Source: MGNI01 sp964353875 (GTDB lineage: Bacteria; Chloroflexota; Anaerolineae; Anaerolineales; E44-bin32). From it: DNA of 22,997 bases. The notes beneath the pieces were generated by a model. That model searched no databases. It was not told the DNA's origin and was given only the letters and a program-made list of their open reading frames with translations. Below are positions 1-7,301 of this stretch, in pieces. Where the stretch lies: positions 1 to 22,997 of the forward strand of contig CAYGXU010000045.1 of assembly GCA_964353875.1 (NCBI GenBank), written 5' to 3'. The position numbers and the translations under genes were made by a program. Within the stretch, counting starts at the first letter, position 1; each line of letters starts with the position of its first letter.

Positions 1-125
1 GGATAGGTGCGATGCTCTTTTGGTTAATCGCACGTGGATGAAATTTCCTGGCTGAAGCAAATCGATAGCTGTCCCAAAAGGTCAGCCCTATTTTTTCCTT
101 CAACCTTAACATTGTTGGGGAGAGC

Positions 126-193
126 AGGGGCGAAGCATTCACTGATTAGCTTGAAATCCCCTGAGAATAACGGACAGTGAATGCTTCGCCCCT
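126..193. repeat. Perfect 19-bp inverted repeat (intergenic palindromic element)
   Basis: Arms 126-144 and 175-193 are exact reverse complements (AGGGGCGAAGCATTCACTG), separated by 31 bp... the spacer runs 145-174 (30 bp). A shorter direct match to the left arm (17 bp) recurs at 22957-22973. No ORF of note lies inside. It looks like a small non-autonomous dispersed element or a folded intergenic repeat. The rest of 1-290 shows no gene. Confidence 0.75.
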
Positions 194-290
194 ACGGACT
201 TGCTGGACGATAATAGATTCAGGGGAACTTGGCCAGGGGCGATCCATCAGAATGAATCACAATTGAAAAAGGAAAGTTGTCATGATGATA

Positions 291-328
291 CAAGACTACC
301 CTAGTCCGAAATGACCAGGGTAGTCTTG
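291..328 (-). terminator. Long hairpin downstream of tRNA-Gly, possible terminator
   Basis: A 12-bp perfect stem (291-302 with 317-328) extends after one A/C mismatch by three more pairs, leaving a six-base loop. It starts 33 bp beyond the 3' end of the minus-strand tRNA gene, where a terminator would be expected. There is no immediate U-tract on the minus side; a T-rich patch appears only further on. It may instead be an RNA-processing or repeat hairpin. Confidence 0.45.
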
Positions 329-360
329 AATGAATTCCATTGTGTATTTGCATGAAATAG

Positions 361-432
361 AGCGGGTGATGGGATTCGAACCCACGTATGGTAACTTGGG
401 AAGCTACTGCCTTACCACTTGGCGACACCCGC
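361..432 (-). tRNA. tRNA-Gly (anticodon CCC)
   Basis: The minus strand folds as a cloverleaf. The acceptor stem is GCGGGTG/CACCCGC with discriminator U. The anticodon stem GTAGC/GTTAC has one G-U pair and carries the loop TTCCCAA, giving anticodon CCC after U33. The T arm contains GGGTTCGAATCCC. CCA is not encoded and would have to be added by the CCA-adding enzyme. The gene lies 38 bp downstream of the cinA-like stop codon on the same strand but has its own excellent promoter. Confidence 0.96.
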
Positions 433-445
433 GTAATTGATGTGG

Positions 446-474
446 ATTATAGGGTTGTCGAACAGGCTTGTCAA
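446..474 (-). promoter_or_regulatory. Consensus-perfect sigma-70-type promoter for tRNA-Gly
   Basis: On the minus strand, TTGACA (469-474) is followed by a 17-bp spacer and TATAAT (446-451), matching both hexamers exactly. Initiation about 7 bases downstream of the -10 would give a short leader before the tRNA 5' end at 432. The -35 box overlaps the TGA stop codon of the upstream cinA-like gene. Confidence 0.85.
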
Positions 475-1616
475 GCCAATTTTCGTCGTAAGGCCTCCAG
501 CACCTGACTGACAGCCCAGGCAGGGGCAGTACGAGACGGGCCACCATAGCCATGTGTATCCTTGTCAGTGAACTCCAAAATACGGAGCATCCATTCTAAC
601 CGGTAACCTGCCTGTTCCATATATAGCCCAAGACCGATACCCACCTGCGCAACTCGTGTTGTCATAAAGCGATCGAGCTCCTGGTCGATTCCATCAGGGT
701 CTTGGATCCCTGGCAGGAGTAGCCCGCCGACGAAGGCATCCCCTTTTCCTTCCAGTAAAGCTGAGAGCGCGCCGGCTGTCCCGTTTTCGACGGTTGCCAA
801 TTTCCAGCCTCTCTCACGCAACCTTTTCAATGTGACCTCTTCCAGTGTCTCCTGATCGACGCCATAAATTAAATCGCTTAGTCGTTCGCGCAGGATGAAC
901 TCCATACTGTCGATCTTATCCTTTGCTTCGCTCTCACTCCCAGCCTTGGCAGTGATACGCAGATCCACCCGTCCGGGGTGGGCTGCCAAGCCCAGGGTTG
1001 GATTGGTCCACTGTTCAAGATCGGCGATACGTTCATCCAGCCAGGATTCTCCGACCCCGGCCGTTCGTAGAACGCGGGTGCGGATAGTCTCGTGCAGGTT
1101 GAATTTATCGCGCAGGTAAGGCAGAATTGCACTTTCCAAGAGCACCTCCAATTCGGCAGGCACGCCGGGAAGTGCGATGACTGAGGATGCTTCGCTTTCG
1201 ACAATGAAAGCGGGCGCGGTGCCGACCGGGTTCGAGATGGGGATGGCTCCATGAGGAATGAAAGCCTGTGTGCGGTTGCGCTCGCCAGGGATTCTGCCAT
1301 AGCGTTGGAACCGTTCCTGGATTTCCAGCCAAAGCTCAGGCTTGAATTCAAGTGGTAGCTTCATTGCCTTGGCGATCGCTTCGCGGGTTGGGTCATCGAC
1401 GGTTGGACCCAGACCTCCGGTGGTGATGACCACTTCCGCACGAGCGATACTGTCTCGTACAGCCCGGGCGATGCGTTCGAGATTATCCCCCACGCTGGTC
1501 GTTCGATGCAGATCGAGCCCGATCTGGCGCAATCCCCTGGCAATGGTACGGGTATTGGTATCCAGGATTTCTCCAAGGAGGAGCTCGGTTCCGATGGTGA
1601 TGATTTCTGCTTCCAT
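471..1616 (-). CDS. cinA: CinA-like protein with intact MoCF domain and decayed deamidase domain
   Basis: The N-terminal half (about residues 1-170) is a competence/damage-inducible CinA MoCF-type domain: it opens MEAEIITIGTELLLGEI and has TTGGLGPTVDDPTREA at 65-80 and the ALPGVPAE loop near 148-155. In this family that domain acts as an ADP-ribose or nucleotide pyrophosphatase. The C-terminal domain normally is an NMN deamidase with an ESCTGG active-site motif. Here the motif reads ENGTAG (277-282), so the catalytic Ser and following Cys are gone, and the later TGIAGP loop is not recognisable. Deamidase activity is probably lost. I chose the second Met (1616), giving 381 aa, because a GGAAGAG sequence precedes it and the -10 box lies just upstream of the longer ORF's ATG (1661), which would place that ATG outside the mRNA. 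Confidence 0.88.
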   Translation of the reverse strand: MEAEIITIGTELLLGEILDTNTRTIARGLRQIGLDLHRTTSVGDNLERIARAVRDSIARAEVVITTGGLGPTVDDPTREAIAKAMKLPLEFKPELWLEIQERFQRYGRIPGERNRTQAFIPHGAIPISNPVGTAPAFIVESEASSVIALPGVPAELEVLLESAILPYLRDKFNLHETIRTRVLRTAGVGESWLDERIADLEQWTNPTLGLAAHPGRVDLRITAKAGSESEAKDKIDSMEFILRERLSDLIYGVDQETLEEVTLKRLRERGWKLATVENGTAGALSALLEGKGDAFVGGLLLPGIQDPDGIDQELDRFMTTRVAQVGIGLGLYMEQAGYRLEWMLRILEFTDKDTHGYGGPSRTAPAWAVSQVLEALRRKLA

Positions 1617-1663
1617 ATTCTCTTCCAGGTTTTTTTGTTTTTTGATTTTAAGGCTGTGCATGT

Positions 1664-1693
1664 ATTATACATAACAGTCCATGGGACTATCAT
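1664..1693 (-). promoter_or_regulatory. Putative promoter of the cinA-like gene
   Basis: The minus strand has TATAAT (1664-1669) preceded at 18 bp by ATGATA (1688-1693), which matches 4 of 6 bases of the -35 consensus. Transcription would start around 1657, upstream of the ATG at 1616 but downstream of the alternative ATG at 1661. Confidence 0.5.
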
Positions 1694-2173
1694 GCGAATG
1701 GATCGAGGTTGTTAATGGTAAGGCGATTGTAGCTGCTCAGCCTCTCCAGCGGAGCGGGCTCCCATGCCCGCGAATCCCACCTACGAGAACTGGCGGTGTG
1801 GGAGGCATGTCTACTTTTCTGCTTTTGGTCATGGTTTGCCCACCAGACTGGGCAGTTTCAGGCAATTTTATATGAAATGGCGAGAGCAATCGCTTTGTAT
1901 ATCCCCGCGCATCGAGAGTAGCGGTGAATTCGCTTGAATACTTGAGCAGCAAGTCGAAATGCTCCGAAGTGTCAACAATTCGAAAGTGAAGGCATCATTG
2001 AGGGAGTTGACGGGAGTTATAATAACTTCATCTGTCTTATCTCTTTTTGGACTGGACAGAGAGAACAGAATCTCAGGGAACTTCCTTCCGCTTCTTTTCA
2101 TCTTCATCCAGAAGAATAGGATATAAGAATCGAATTTCGAATCTCGTTGTTAAATTGATCGGAGGAAAACAAG
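1694..2173. other. Intergenic region without a recognisable gene
   Basis: This gap separates the divergent cinA-like and lipoprotein genes. Short ORFs here show no domain, no convincing ribosome-binding site and no secretion signal. A 6-bp GC-rich hairpin lies at 1754-1771. A TATAAT at 2018-2023 could be a -10 for the lipoprotein gene, but no -35 sits at a normal distance (TTGAGG is only 14 bp away). Confidence 0.5.
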
Positions 2174-2926
2174 ATGGTCACACAGAAAACGCTTGCATTC
2201 ATTTTGGCGATCTTTGTCATTTTGATTGTGTCAGGCTGTCGGAGTCAGACCGTTGCGCCAGAGGGGAGTGAGGAACCGCCTTATCCGATTAGTGAGGGCG
2301 AAGCTCCGGATGTACTCCTTTCTGCTTTAGATTCCGCGTTTGCCTACTTGCGGCAGAATTTCGGTAATGAAGCTCCAGTAGAGACGATTGATTGGGCAAC
2401 GGAACGCATTACGGAAGAAGGTTTAGTTGGTGGAGAAAGCTATCGATTCACCTCGGGAGATTGGGAAATCATCGTCTCCTATCCCGTTGTGCGCCTCGAT
2501 CTAACTATTTATAGCGTCAAAGTGGAGAACAAAAGCAGTGGATTCTTATGGGAAGGAGAAGTGGATGCGGAGGGGAATGTTGGCGAGAAAGCTCCCGATC
2601 TCGTCAAGAATGCCTTCTATGCTGCTCTTGGATACCTTTTGACGAATCATGCAGATCGGGCTCCTGAAGTGGGTGTGCCCTGGATCTCGCGATATACCAC
2701 CTCGAAGGATATTGTGGGTTCCGGGACCTATGAATTTATGACTGGGGATTGGCTTGTAACAGTGAGCTATCCCATTGTCGCTCCCGAAGCGACGATTTAT
2801 GCCATCACGTTCTTGAATCAGTCGACCGGATTCCGATGGGATGGGGAAGTTGATGCAGCAGGTCAAGTATCAGAGATCGCTGTTTCTTCATATCGCTCCA
2901 TTCTTCAAGTGCAAGTGAGAATATGA
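2174..2926 (+). CDS. Lipoprotein with an exact-phase 96-residue tandem duplication, function unknown
   Basis: A 250-aa protein with a hydrophobic signal segment (residues 6-20) and a lipobox IVSGC, so the mature protein should begin at Cys22 as a membrane-anchored lipoprotein. The body is two tandem copies of one domain, about 44-136 and 140-232, aligning without gaps at an offset of 96: APD(V/L), then a GDW followed by V-SYP, then SGF-W-GEVDA-G-V near the end of each. The predicted beta strands and the W-(E/D)GEVDA-G-V pattern recall PepSY-like small secreted domains, but I cannot assign a family firmly. GGAGGA lies 9 bases before the ATG. The gene converges on livF with 19 bp between stops and appears monocistronic. 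Confidence 0.85.
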   Translation: MVTQKTLAFILAIFVILIVSGCRSQTVAPEGSEEPPYPISEGEAPDVLLSALDSAFAYLRQNFGNEAPVETIDWATERITEEGLVGGESYRFTSGDWEIIVSYPVVRLDLTIYSVKVENKSSGFLWEGEVDAEGNVGEKAPDLVKNAFYAALGYLLTNHADRAPEVGVPWISRYTTSKDIVGSGTYEFMTGDWLVTVSYPIVAPEATIYAITFLNQSTGFRWDGEVDAAGQVSEIAVSSYRSILQVQVRI

Positions 2927-2935
2927 ATAGGGTTC

Positions 2936-2959
2936 TTGGGATTGGCTAATCCAATCCAA
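2936..2959. terminator. Hairpin between convergent lipoprotein and livF genes
   Basis: TTGG(G)ATTGG (2936-2945) can pair with CCAATCCAA (2951-2959) around a five-base loop, with a single G bulge. It overlaps the livF stop codon and lies 10 bp beyond the lipoprotein stop, so it could serve both directions. Neither side has a clear U-tract, so it is a weak call. Confidence 0.35.
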
Positions 2960-3659
2960 GGTAGGCTTTCTGAACCATAACATTCTTGCGCAATGCCTCG
3001 GCGCAATCGTTGAGGACAATCTCCCCCGTCTGCAGACAATACCCTCGGTGGGCAATTTGAAGCGCCATATGGGCATTCTGCTCAACGAGCAATATCGTGG
3101 TCCCCTCGCGATTGATCTCCATAAGGGTGTCAAAGATGCTCTCGACAAGGATCGGTGCAAGCCCCATGGACGGTTCGTCCATCAGCATTAGACGCGGGTG
3201 AGCCATTAGTGCGCGAGCAGTGGCGAGCATTTGTTGTTCACCGCCGCTGAGGGTACCAGCCAATTGATTACGACGTTCTTTTAGTCTTGGGAAAAGGGTG
3301 AAGACCCGTTCGAGGTCTTTCGCAATCCCTGATTTATCTTTTCGGTGGTAAGCGCCCAGATCCAGATTCTCCGCAACCGTGAGTTGGGCGAATACCCCAC
3401 GCCCTTCCGGGACCATGGCGATTCCCTTGTAAACAATTTGGTGCGCAAGATATGGCGCGAGATCCTCACCATCAAAGGTGACCTTTCCTTCCCGTGGTTT
3501 AATCAGACCGCTGATCGTACGCAAGGTCGTGGTTTTGCCTGCTCCATTGGCTCCGATCAGTGTGACAATCTCGCCTTCTTCAACAGAGAGCGAAACACCC
3601 TTAAGCGCATGGATGTTGCCATAATAGGTATGAAGATTTTCAACCTCAAGAAGGCTCAT
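2946..3659 (-). CDS. livF: Branched-chain amino acid ABC transporter ATP-binding protein LivF
   Basis: A 237-aa ATPase, the usual LivF size. It has Walker A GANGAGKT (36-43), the ABC signature LSGGEQ (137-142) and Walker B LMLMDEP (157-163), followed by SMGLAP, which is typical of LivF (LivG-type proteins have TAGMNP). It would energise import together with LivG, on the cytoplasmic face of the LivH/LivM channel. It is the last gene of the operon, 24 bp after livG. The true substrate could be branched-chain amino acids, other amino acids, urea or short amides, since this family is broad. Confidence 0.95.
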   Translation of the reverse strand: MSLLEVENLHTYYGNIHALKGVSLSVEEGEIVTLIGANGAGKTTTLRTISGLIKPREGKVTFDGEDLAPYLAHQIVYKGIAMVPEGRGVFAQLTVAENLDLGAYHRKDKSGIAKDLERVFTLFPRLKERRNQLAGTLSGGEQQMLATARALMAHPRLMLMDEPSMGLAPILVESIFDTLMEINREGTTILLVEQNAHMALQIAHRGYCLQTGEIVLNDCAEALRKNVMVQKAYLGLD

Positions 3660-3683
3660 TTATTCTTACCTTTCTTCATATAC

Positions 3684-4478
3684 CTATCCGCTTTCCTGGA
3701 GGGCAATTCCCGATGCAGCCCCACGCCCTAAGTAAGCCTCGATGACGCGTGTATTACGTTGAATCTCCGAGGGCGTTCCCTCGGCGATTTTTTCACCGTA
3801 ATCCAAAACCGTAATCCATTCGGAGATACCCATAACTACGCGCATATCGTGTTCGATCAATATGATCGTAATACCCAGGTCGTCACGCAGGCGTTGAATA
3901 AATTCCATAGTCTCACGGGTCTCACGCGGGTTCATCCCAGCGGTTGGTTCATCGAGCAGCATTAGATGAGGTTTGCTGGCGAGTGCGCGGGCAATCTCAA
4001 GCCTACGCTGAGCCCCATAAGGCAAATTGCGAGCCAAATGATCACCAAGACCGCTCAAACCGAGGAAGCCTATCAGGCGGTTAGCTTCTCCTAGGGCAAT
4101 TTGGTCCTCTTGATGGTATCGAGGCGTATGCAAGATGGCATCGACAAGGTTCGATTTCAGGCGGGTATGCTGACCCACGAGGATATTTTCAATGGCAGAC
4201 ATATTGGCAAACAAGCGGATATTTTGGTAAGTTCGGGCAATCCCACGGCAGGTGATCCGATCCGGAGAGAGACCTTTAATCGAGCGATCATCGAAAAGGA
4301 TTTCACCTTCCTCGGGTTGATAATACCCGGTAATGCAATTGAAGAGGGTTGTTTTCCCCGCCCCATTGGGACCGATGATGCTGGAGATGGAATGCTTAGC
4401 GATTTCCAAATCGAGCCGGTTGACAGCCACCAGCCCTCCAAAACGCTTTGTCACACCGCTGGCCGATAAGAGACTCAC
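3684..4478 (-). CDS. livG: Branched-chain amino acid ABC transporter ATP-binding protein LivG
   Basis: A 264-aa ATPase with Walker A GPNGAGKT (36-43), a signature region NLPYGAQRR that replaces LSGGQ in LivG proteins, and Walker B LMLLDEPTAGMNP. The C-terminal part contains EHDMRVVMGIS, the switch-histidine region. The start codon is GTG at 4478, preceded by GGAGAAGG, and overlaps the TGA stop of livM as GTGA, which suggests translational coupling. It pairs with LivF to drive the importer. Confidence 0.95.
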   Translation of the reverse strand: MSLLSASGVTKRFGGLVAVNRLDLEIAKHSISSIIGPNGAGKTTLFNCITGYYQPEEGEILFDDRSIKGLSPDRITCRGIARTYQNIRLFANMSAIENILVGQHTRLKSNLVDAILHTPRYHQEDQIALGEANRLIGFLGLSGLGDHLARNLPYGAQRRLEIARALASKPHLMLLDEPTAGMNPRETRETMEFIQRLRDDLGITIILIEHDMRVVMGISEWITVLDYGEKIAEGTPSEIQRNTRVIEAYLGRGAASGIALQESG

Positions 4479-5518
4479 GTGGCCTTCTCCGTTGTTGAAG
4501 TATCTTTCTCTCCTATAACCGCTCCATGCAATTCCATTTGTCTTCGTCGAGAGGGGATGAAACCTTCAGGTCGAGCGATCATCATAACAATCAGTAGAAG
4601 CCCGAAGAGCAATAAGCGGTAATCGGAAAATCTGCGCAGGATGTCCGGCAAAGCAATGAGGGCGAACGATCCCACCACAACCCCAGGGATGCTTCCTAAA
4701 CCTCCGATGATGATCAGACAAAGGACATTGATCGAAACGAAAAGGTTGAAGTTATCGGGAAAGATTGAGCCTTGCCAGGCAGCGAAAATCGCACCTCCCA
4801 GACCGCCAATAAAGGCACCGACGGCGAAGGCAAGCAGCTTGTAGCGGGTGGTATTCACCCCAATCATTTGAGCCGCATCTTCATCTTCACGCATTGCAAC
4901 CCAAGCGCGACCGATTCTTGATTGATCCAAACGATTAGTAATAAATACAGCCAGGATGAGGAAGACCAAGATCATATAGTAGAAGTGTGTACCCGTTTTC
5001 AATTCGATACCAAAAAGAAAGGGGGAATCAAGCCCAATGACTCCTTGTGAGCCATTGGTTAGATGGGTTAAATTGGTTACCAACATCCGGATGATCTCCC
5101 CAAATCCAAGCGTGACTATCGCCAGATAATCACCTCGCATCCGTAGAACCGGAATCCCTAGAAGAATCCCGGCGATAGCAGCCATAAGGGCAGCGAGTGG
5201 AAGCACCAGCCAGAAGGAAAGGTGGATATTAAATTTCCCTGATGCCAATAGCGCGAAAGTATAGGCGCCAATAGCGTAGAAGGCGACATAACCGAGATCC
5301 AATAATCCTGCGAAACCGACGACAACATTCAATCCAAGTCCTAAGAGCGTGAAGAGGCCAGTGTAGCCGATAACGCGCACCCAGTAGGCACGTTGCTGGA
5401 ACTCGAACATTGGGAAGACTGCCAGGATAAGAACGGAAAGCAGAATCAATCCGAACCTGGTACGCGAACTCACAGGGGGGAAACGCAATCGCTGAAAAAC
5501 GGTTTTCAACTTTTTCAT
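4475..5518 (-). CDS. livM: Branched-chain amino acid ABC transporter permease LivM
   Basis: A 347-aa polytopic membrane protein. Family marks include the VVVGFAGLLDLGYVAFYAIGAY region and the cytoplasmic coupling stretch around GRAWVAMREDEDAAQMIGVN, followed by GGLGGAIFAAW. It has about eight to nine hydrophobic segments and a short basic N-terminus. It is expected to form the transmembrane channel with LivH. It lies 19 bp downstream of livH and overlaps livG by four bases. Confidence 0.95.
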   Translation of the reverse strand: MKKLKTVFQRLRFPPVSSRTRFGLILLSVLILAVFPMFEFQQRAYWVRVIGYTGLFTLLGLGLNVVVGFAGLLDLGYVAFYAIGAYTFALLASGKFNIHLSFWLVLPLAALMAAIAGILLGIPVLRMRGDYLAIVTLGFGEIIRMLVTNLTHLTNGSQGVIGLDSPFLFGIELKTGTHFYYMILVFLILAVFITNRLDQSRIGRAWVAMREDEDAAQMIGVNTTRYKLLAFAVGAFIGGLGGAIFAAWQGSIFPDNFNLFVSINVLCLIIIGGLGSIPGVVVGSFALIALPDILRRFSDYRLLLFGLLLIVMMIARPEGFIPSRRRQMELHGAVIGEKDTSTTEKAT

Positions 5519-5537
5519 CAGTCGCTCTGCCCCTTAT

Positions 5538-6548
5538 TTAGGTCGACTTTCTTCCCAAGATTCCGGTTGGCTTGAAAATGAGGAACAAGACGAGCAAGCT
5601 GAAAGCGACAATATCCTTATACACGGCAGGCAGGAATTGGACGCCAATGACTTCAGCCAGCCCGAGAATATATCCGCCTATCATCGCTCCTGGAATAATG
5701 CCGATGCCGCCTAATACGGCTGCCGTGAAGGCTTTTATGCCGGGCACGAAACCCATCGTGGGTCGGATCATCAAATAGAACATTCCCATCATAACGCCCG
5801 CGATCCCGGCCATTGCAGAGCCAATGAGAAAGGTTCTTGAGATGACTTGGTCGACATCAATCCCCATCAGGGCGGCGACATCCTTATTTTCGGCGACTGC
5901 TCTCATCGCCTTGCCCAGGCGGCTGTAGCGGACCAATAAATAAAGACCAATCATGGTGATGATCGATAGGATAATAATGATAACACGGCCATGACTGATA
6001 TAGATCTCGCCTATTTCGAAGCCTCCCGTTCCGAATACCCCGGGATATGTTTTTACTTTGGCTCCTCCGAATGTCTCCAAGATTCCTACAACGCCATCTT
6101 GGATAGCAATTGGGAAGACCCTATGACCGAGAATGGTTAGTCCGGTAACGGCTTTCCCCATCGATGGCAAAAGCCGGATCAATTCCTGAAGGAAAATGGA
6201 CATCCCAATGGCGCTGATCAATGGCGCCAATCGCGCCGCGCGGCGCAAGGGTCGATAGGCCAATCGTTCAACGGTCACACCAGTGATGGCTGAGCCAATG
6301 GTTCCAGCAAGGAAGGTGAGCACAACCGCGAGCAGGAAGCTGGTATCGTACAATCCTGCCTTCTGCAGACGCGTCAGGGTGTACAAACCAACATAGGCTC
6401 CAACCATGAAGATTTCGCCATGAGCGAAATTAATCATGCCCAGCACACCATAGACCATGGTGTATCCCAGGGCAATCAGCGCGTAGAAGCTACCGACAGT
6501 GAGGCCATTGATCAATTGCTCCGCAAAAGTCGACCAATCAAATCCCAT
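5538..6548 (-). CDS. livH: Branched-chain amino acid ABC transporter permease LivH
   Basis: A membrane permease of the LivH family. It opens with an INGLTVGSFYALIALGYTMV segment, then NFAHGEIFMVGAYVGLY, and has the coupling stretch GKAMRAVAENKDVAALMGID. I prefer the ATG at 6548 (336 aa), which has AGGA five bases upstream. An in-frame ATG at 6569 would add seven residues, but its AGGA is only two bases away. It is the partner of LivM in the membrane channel and is followed directly by livM. Confidence 0.94.
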   Translation of the reverse strand: MGFDWSTFAEQLINGLTVGSFYALIALGYTMVYGVLGMINFAHGEIFMVGAYVGLYTLTRLQKAGLYDTSFLLAVVLTFLAGTIGSAITGVTVERLAYRPLRRAARLAPLISAIGMSIFLQELIRLLPSMGKAVTGLTILGHRVFPIAIQDGVVGILETFGGAKVKTYPGVFGTGGFEIGEIYISHGRVIIIILSIITMIGLYLLVRYSRLGKAMRAVAENKDVAALMGIDVDQVISRTFLIGSAMAGIAGVMMGMFYLMIRPTMGFVPGIKAFTAAVLGGIGIIPGAMIGGYILGLAEVIGVQFLPAVYKDIVAFSLLVLFLIFKPTGILGRKST

Positions 6549-6584
6549 GGCTTTCCTGACTCCTGTCATTATCCTGGGCGGGAT

Positions 6585-7124
6585 TTATGGCGCCCAACGA
6601 GGGATACAAAAACTTACTCCGTCCTCTTGATATTCGAACTTGCTAAGTGCTTTTAATACATGGATGGCTTCCGTACTGCCGCCATTTTCCAGGAAAATCG
6701 AAAGGCTATTCGTTTTCCCATCTCCTGTGGTTGCTTTCGCCAAATCGACATAACCGCGAACTGCGCTCTTATCGTACCATCCCCATACAAGGACATCTAA
6801 TTGGTATTGTAAAGTAACTAGATCGACAGCATCGGCATTTTCTAGAGAAATCGGAATCCGAACAAGGGTGACATTCTTTAATGTCGAGATGGCTTCCAGT
6901 AGCCGATCATAAGTATGCTCTTGGATATCGAGCTCAGGACCGCCCTCGTAACGCCATTGAGCGACACCGACCATCAGTTTAGGATAGTCATCCCCCTGAT
7001 ATCGATCCTTTGATGCATTTGAGCAAGATATTATCAAAAGCGTCATGAGCGCAATGGAAAATAGCTTAATACAGTAATTGAAAATCTTCGATGATATCGT
7101 GACTGAGCTGCTAAAGCGTTTCAT
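6585..7124 (-). CDS. Small lipoprotein of unknown function inside the liv operon
   Basis: A 179-aa protein with a basic N-terminus, a hydrophobic stretch (about 20-32) and a lipobox IISC, so Cys34 should be lipidated. The mature part reads as an alpha/beta domain with GVAQWRYEGG, then a helix (RLLEAIS), VTLVRIPI, a DVLVWGWYD strand and LSIFLENGG. I do not recognise the family with confidence. The LVWGWYD stretch recalls N-terminal domains of some Chloroflexota proteins, but that is only an impression. It sits between livK and livH on the same strand, 37 bp before the livH start, so it is probably co-transcribed with the importer and exposed on the same side of the membrane as LivK. No good ribosome-binding site precedes the ATG. 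Confidence 0.72.
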   Translation of the reverse strand: MKRFSSSVTISSKIFNYCIKLFSIALMTLLIISCSNASKDRYQGDDYPKLMVGVAQWRYEGGPELDIQEHTYDRLLEAISTLKNVTLVRIPISLENADAVDLVTLQYQLDVLVWGWYDKSAVRGYVDLAKATTGDGKTNSLSIFLENGGSTEAIHVLKALSKFEYQEDGVSFCIPRWAP

Positions 7125-7221
7125 TTCAAACTGATTTAAGTTGTTTTCGCTGATAAAAACGAATCCAAGTGATTTGGATTCTCATGTCATATGGCTAAGA
7201 CGATGGGTAGCCGCCTAGCGA

Positions 7222-7257
7222 TTCGGGAGGCAGAATATATACGGTCTGCCTCCCGAA
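7222..7257 (-). terminator. Strong hairpin after livK, likely attenuator or mRNA-stabilising stem
   Basis: A 12-bp perfect stem (7222-7233 with 7246-7257) with a 12-base loop lies 45 bp beyond the livK stop and upstream of the small lipoprotein gene. No U-run follows on the minus strand, so full termination is unlikely. Such a stem could protect the 3' end of a processed livK mRNA and give more binding protein than permease, a common need in ABC importers. Confidence 0.6.
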
Positions 7258-7301
7258 CCCAGCGAATTATCTTCCTCTCGGTAAGAACGAGTCAGGCGGA
7301 C

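Noticed and set aside
219..428. 69-aa minus-strand ORF
   Set aside because: It runs through the tRNA-Gly gene and its downstream hairpin and has no protein-like features.
1681..2107. Several 60-80-aa ORFs on both strands
   Set aside because: No ribosome-binding sites, domains or signal sequences; they overlap each other in a plain intergenic gap.
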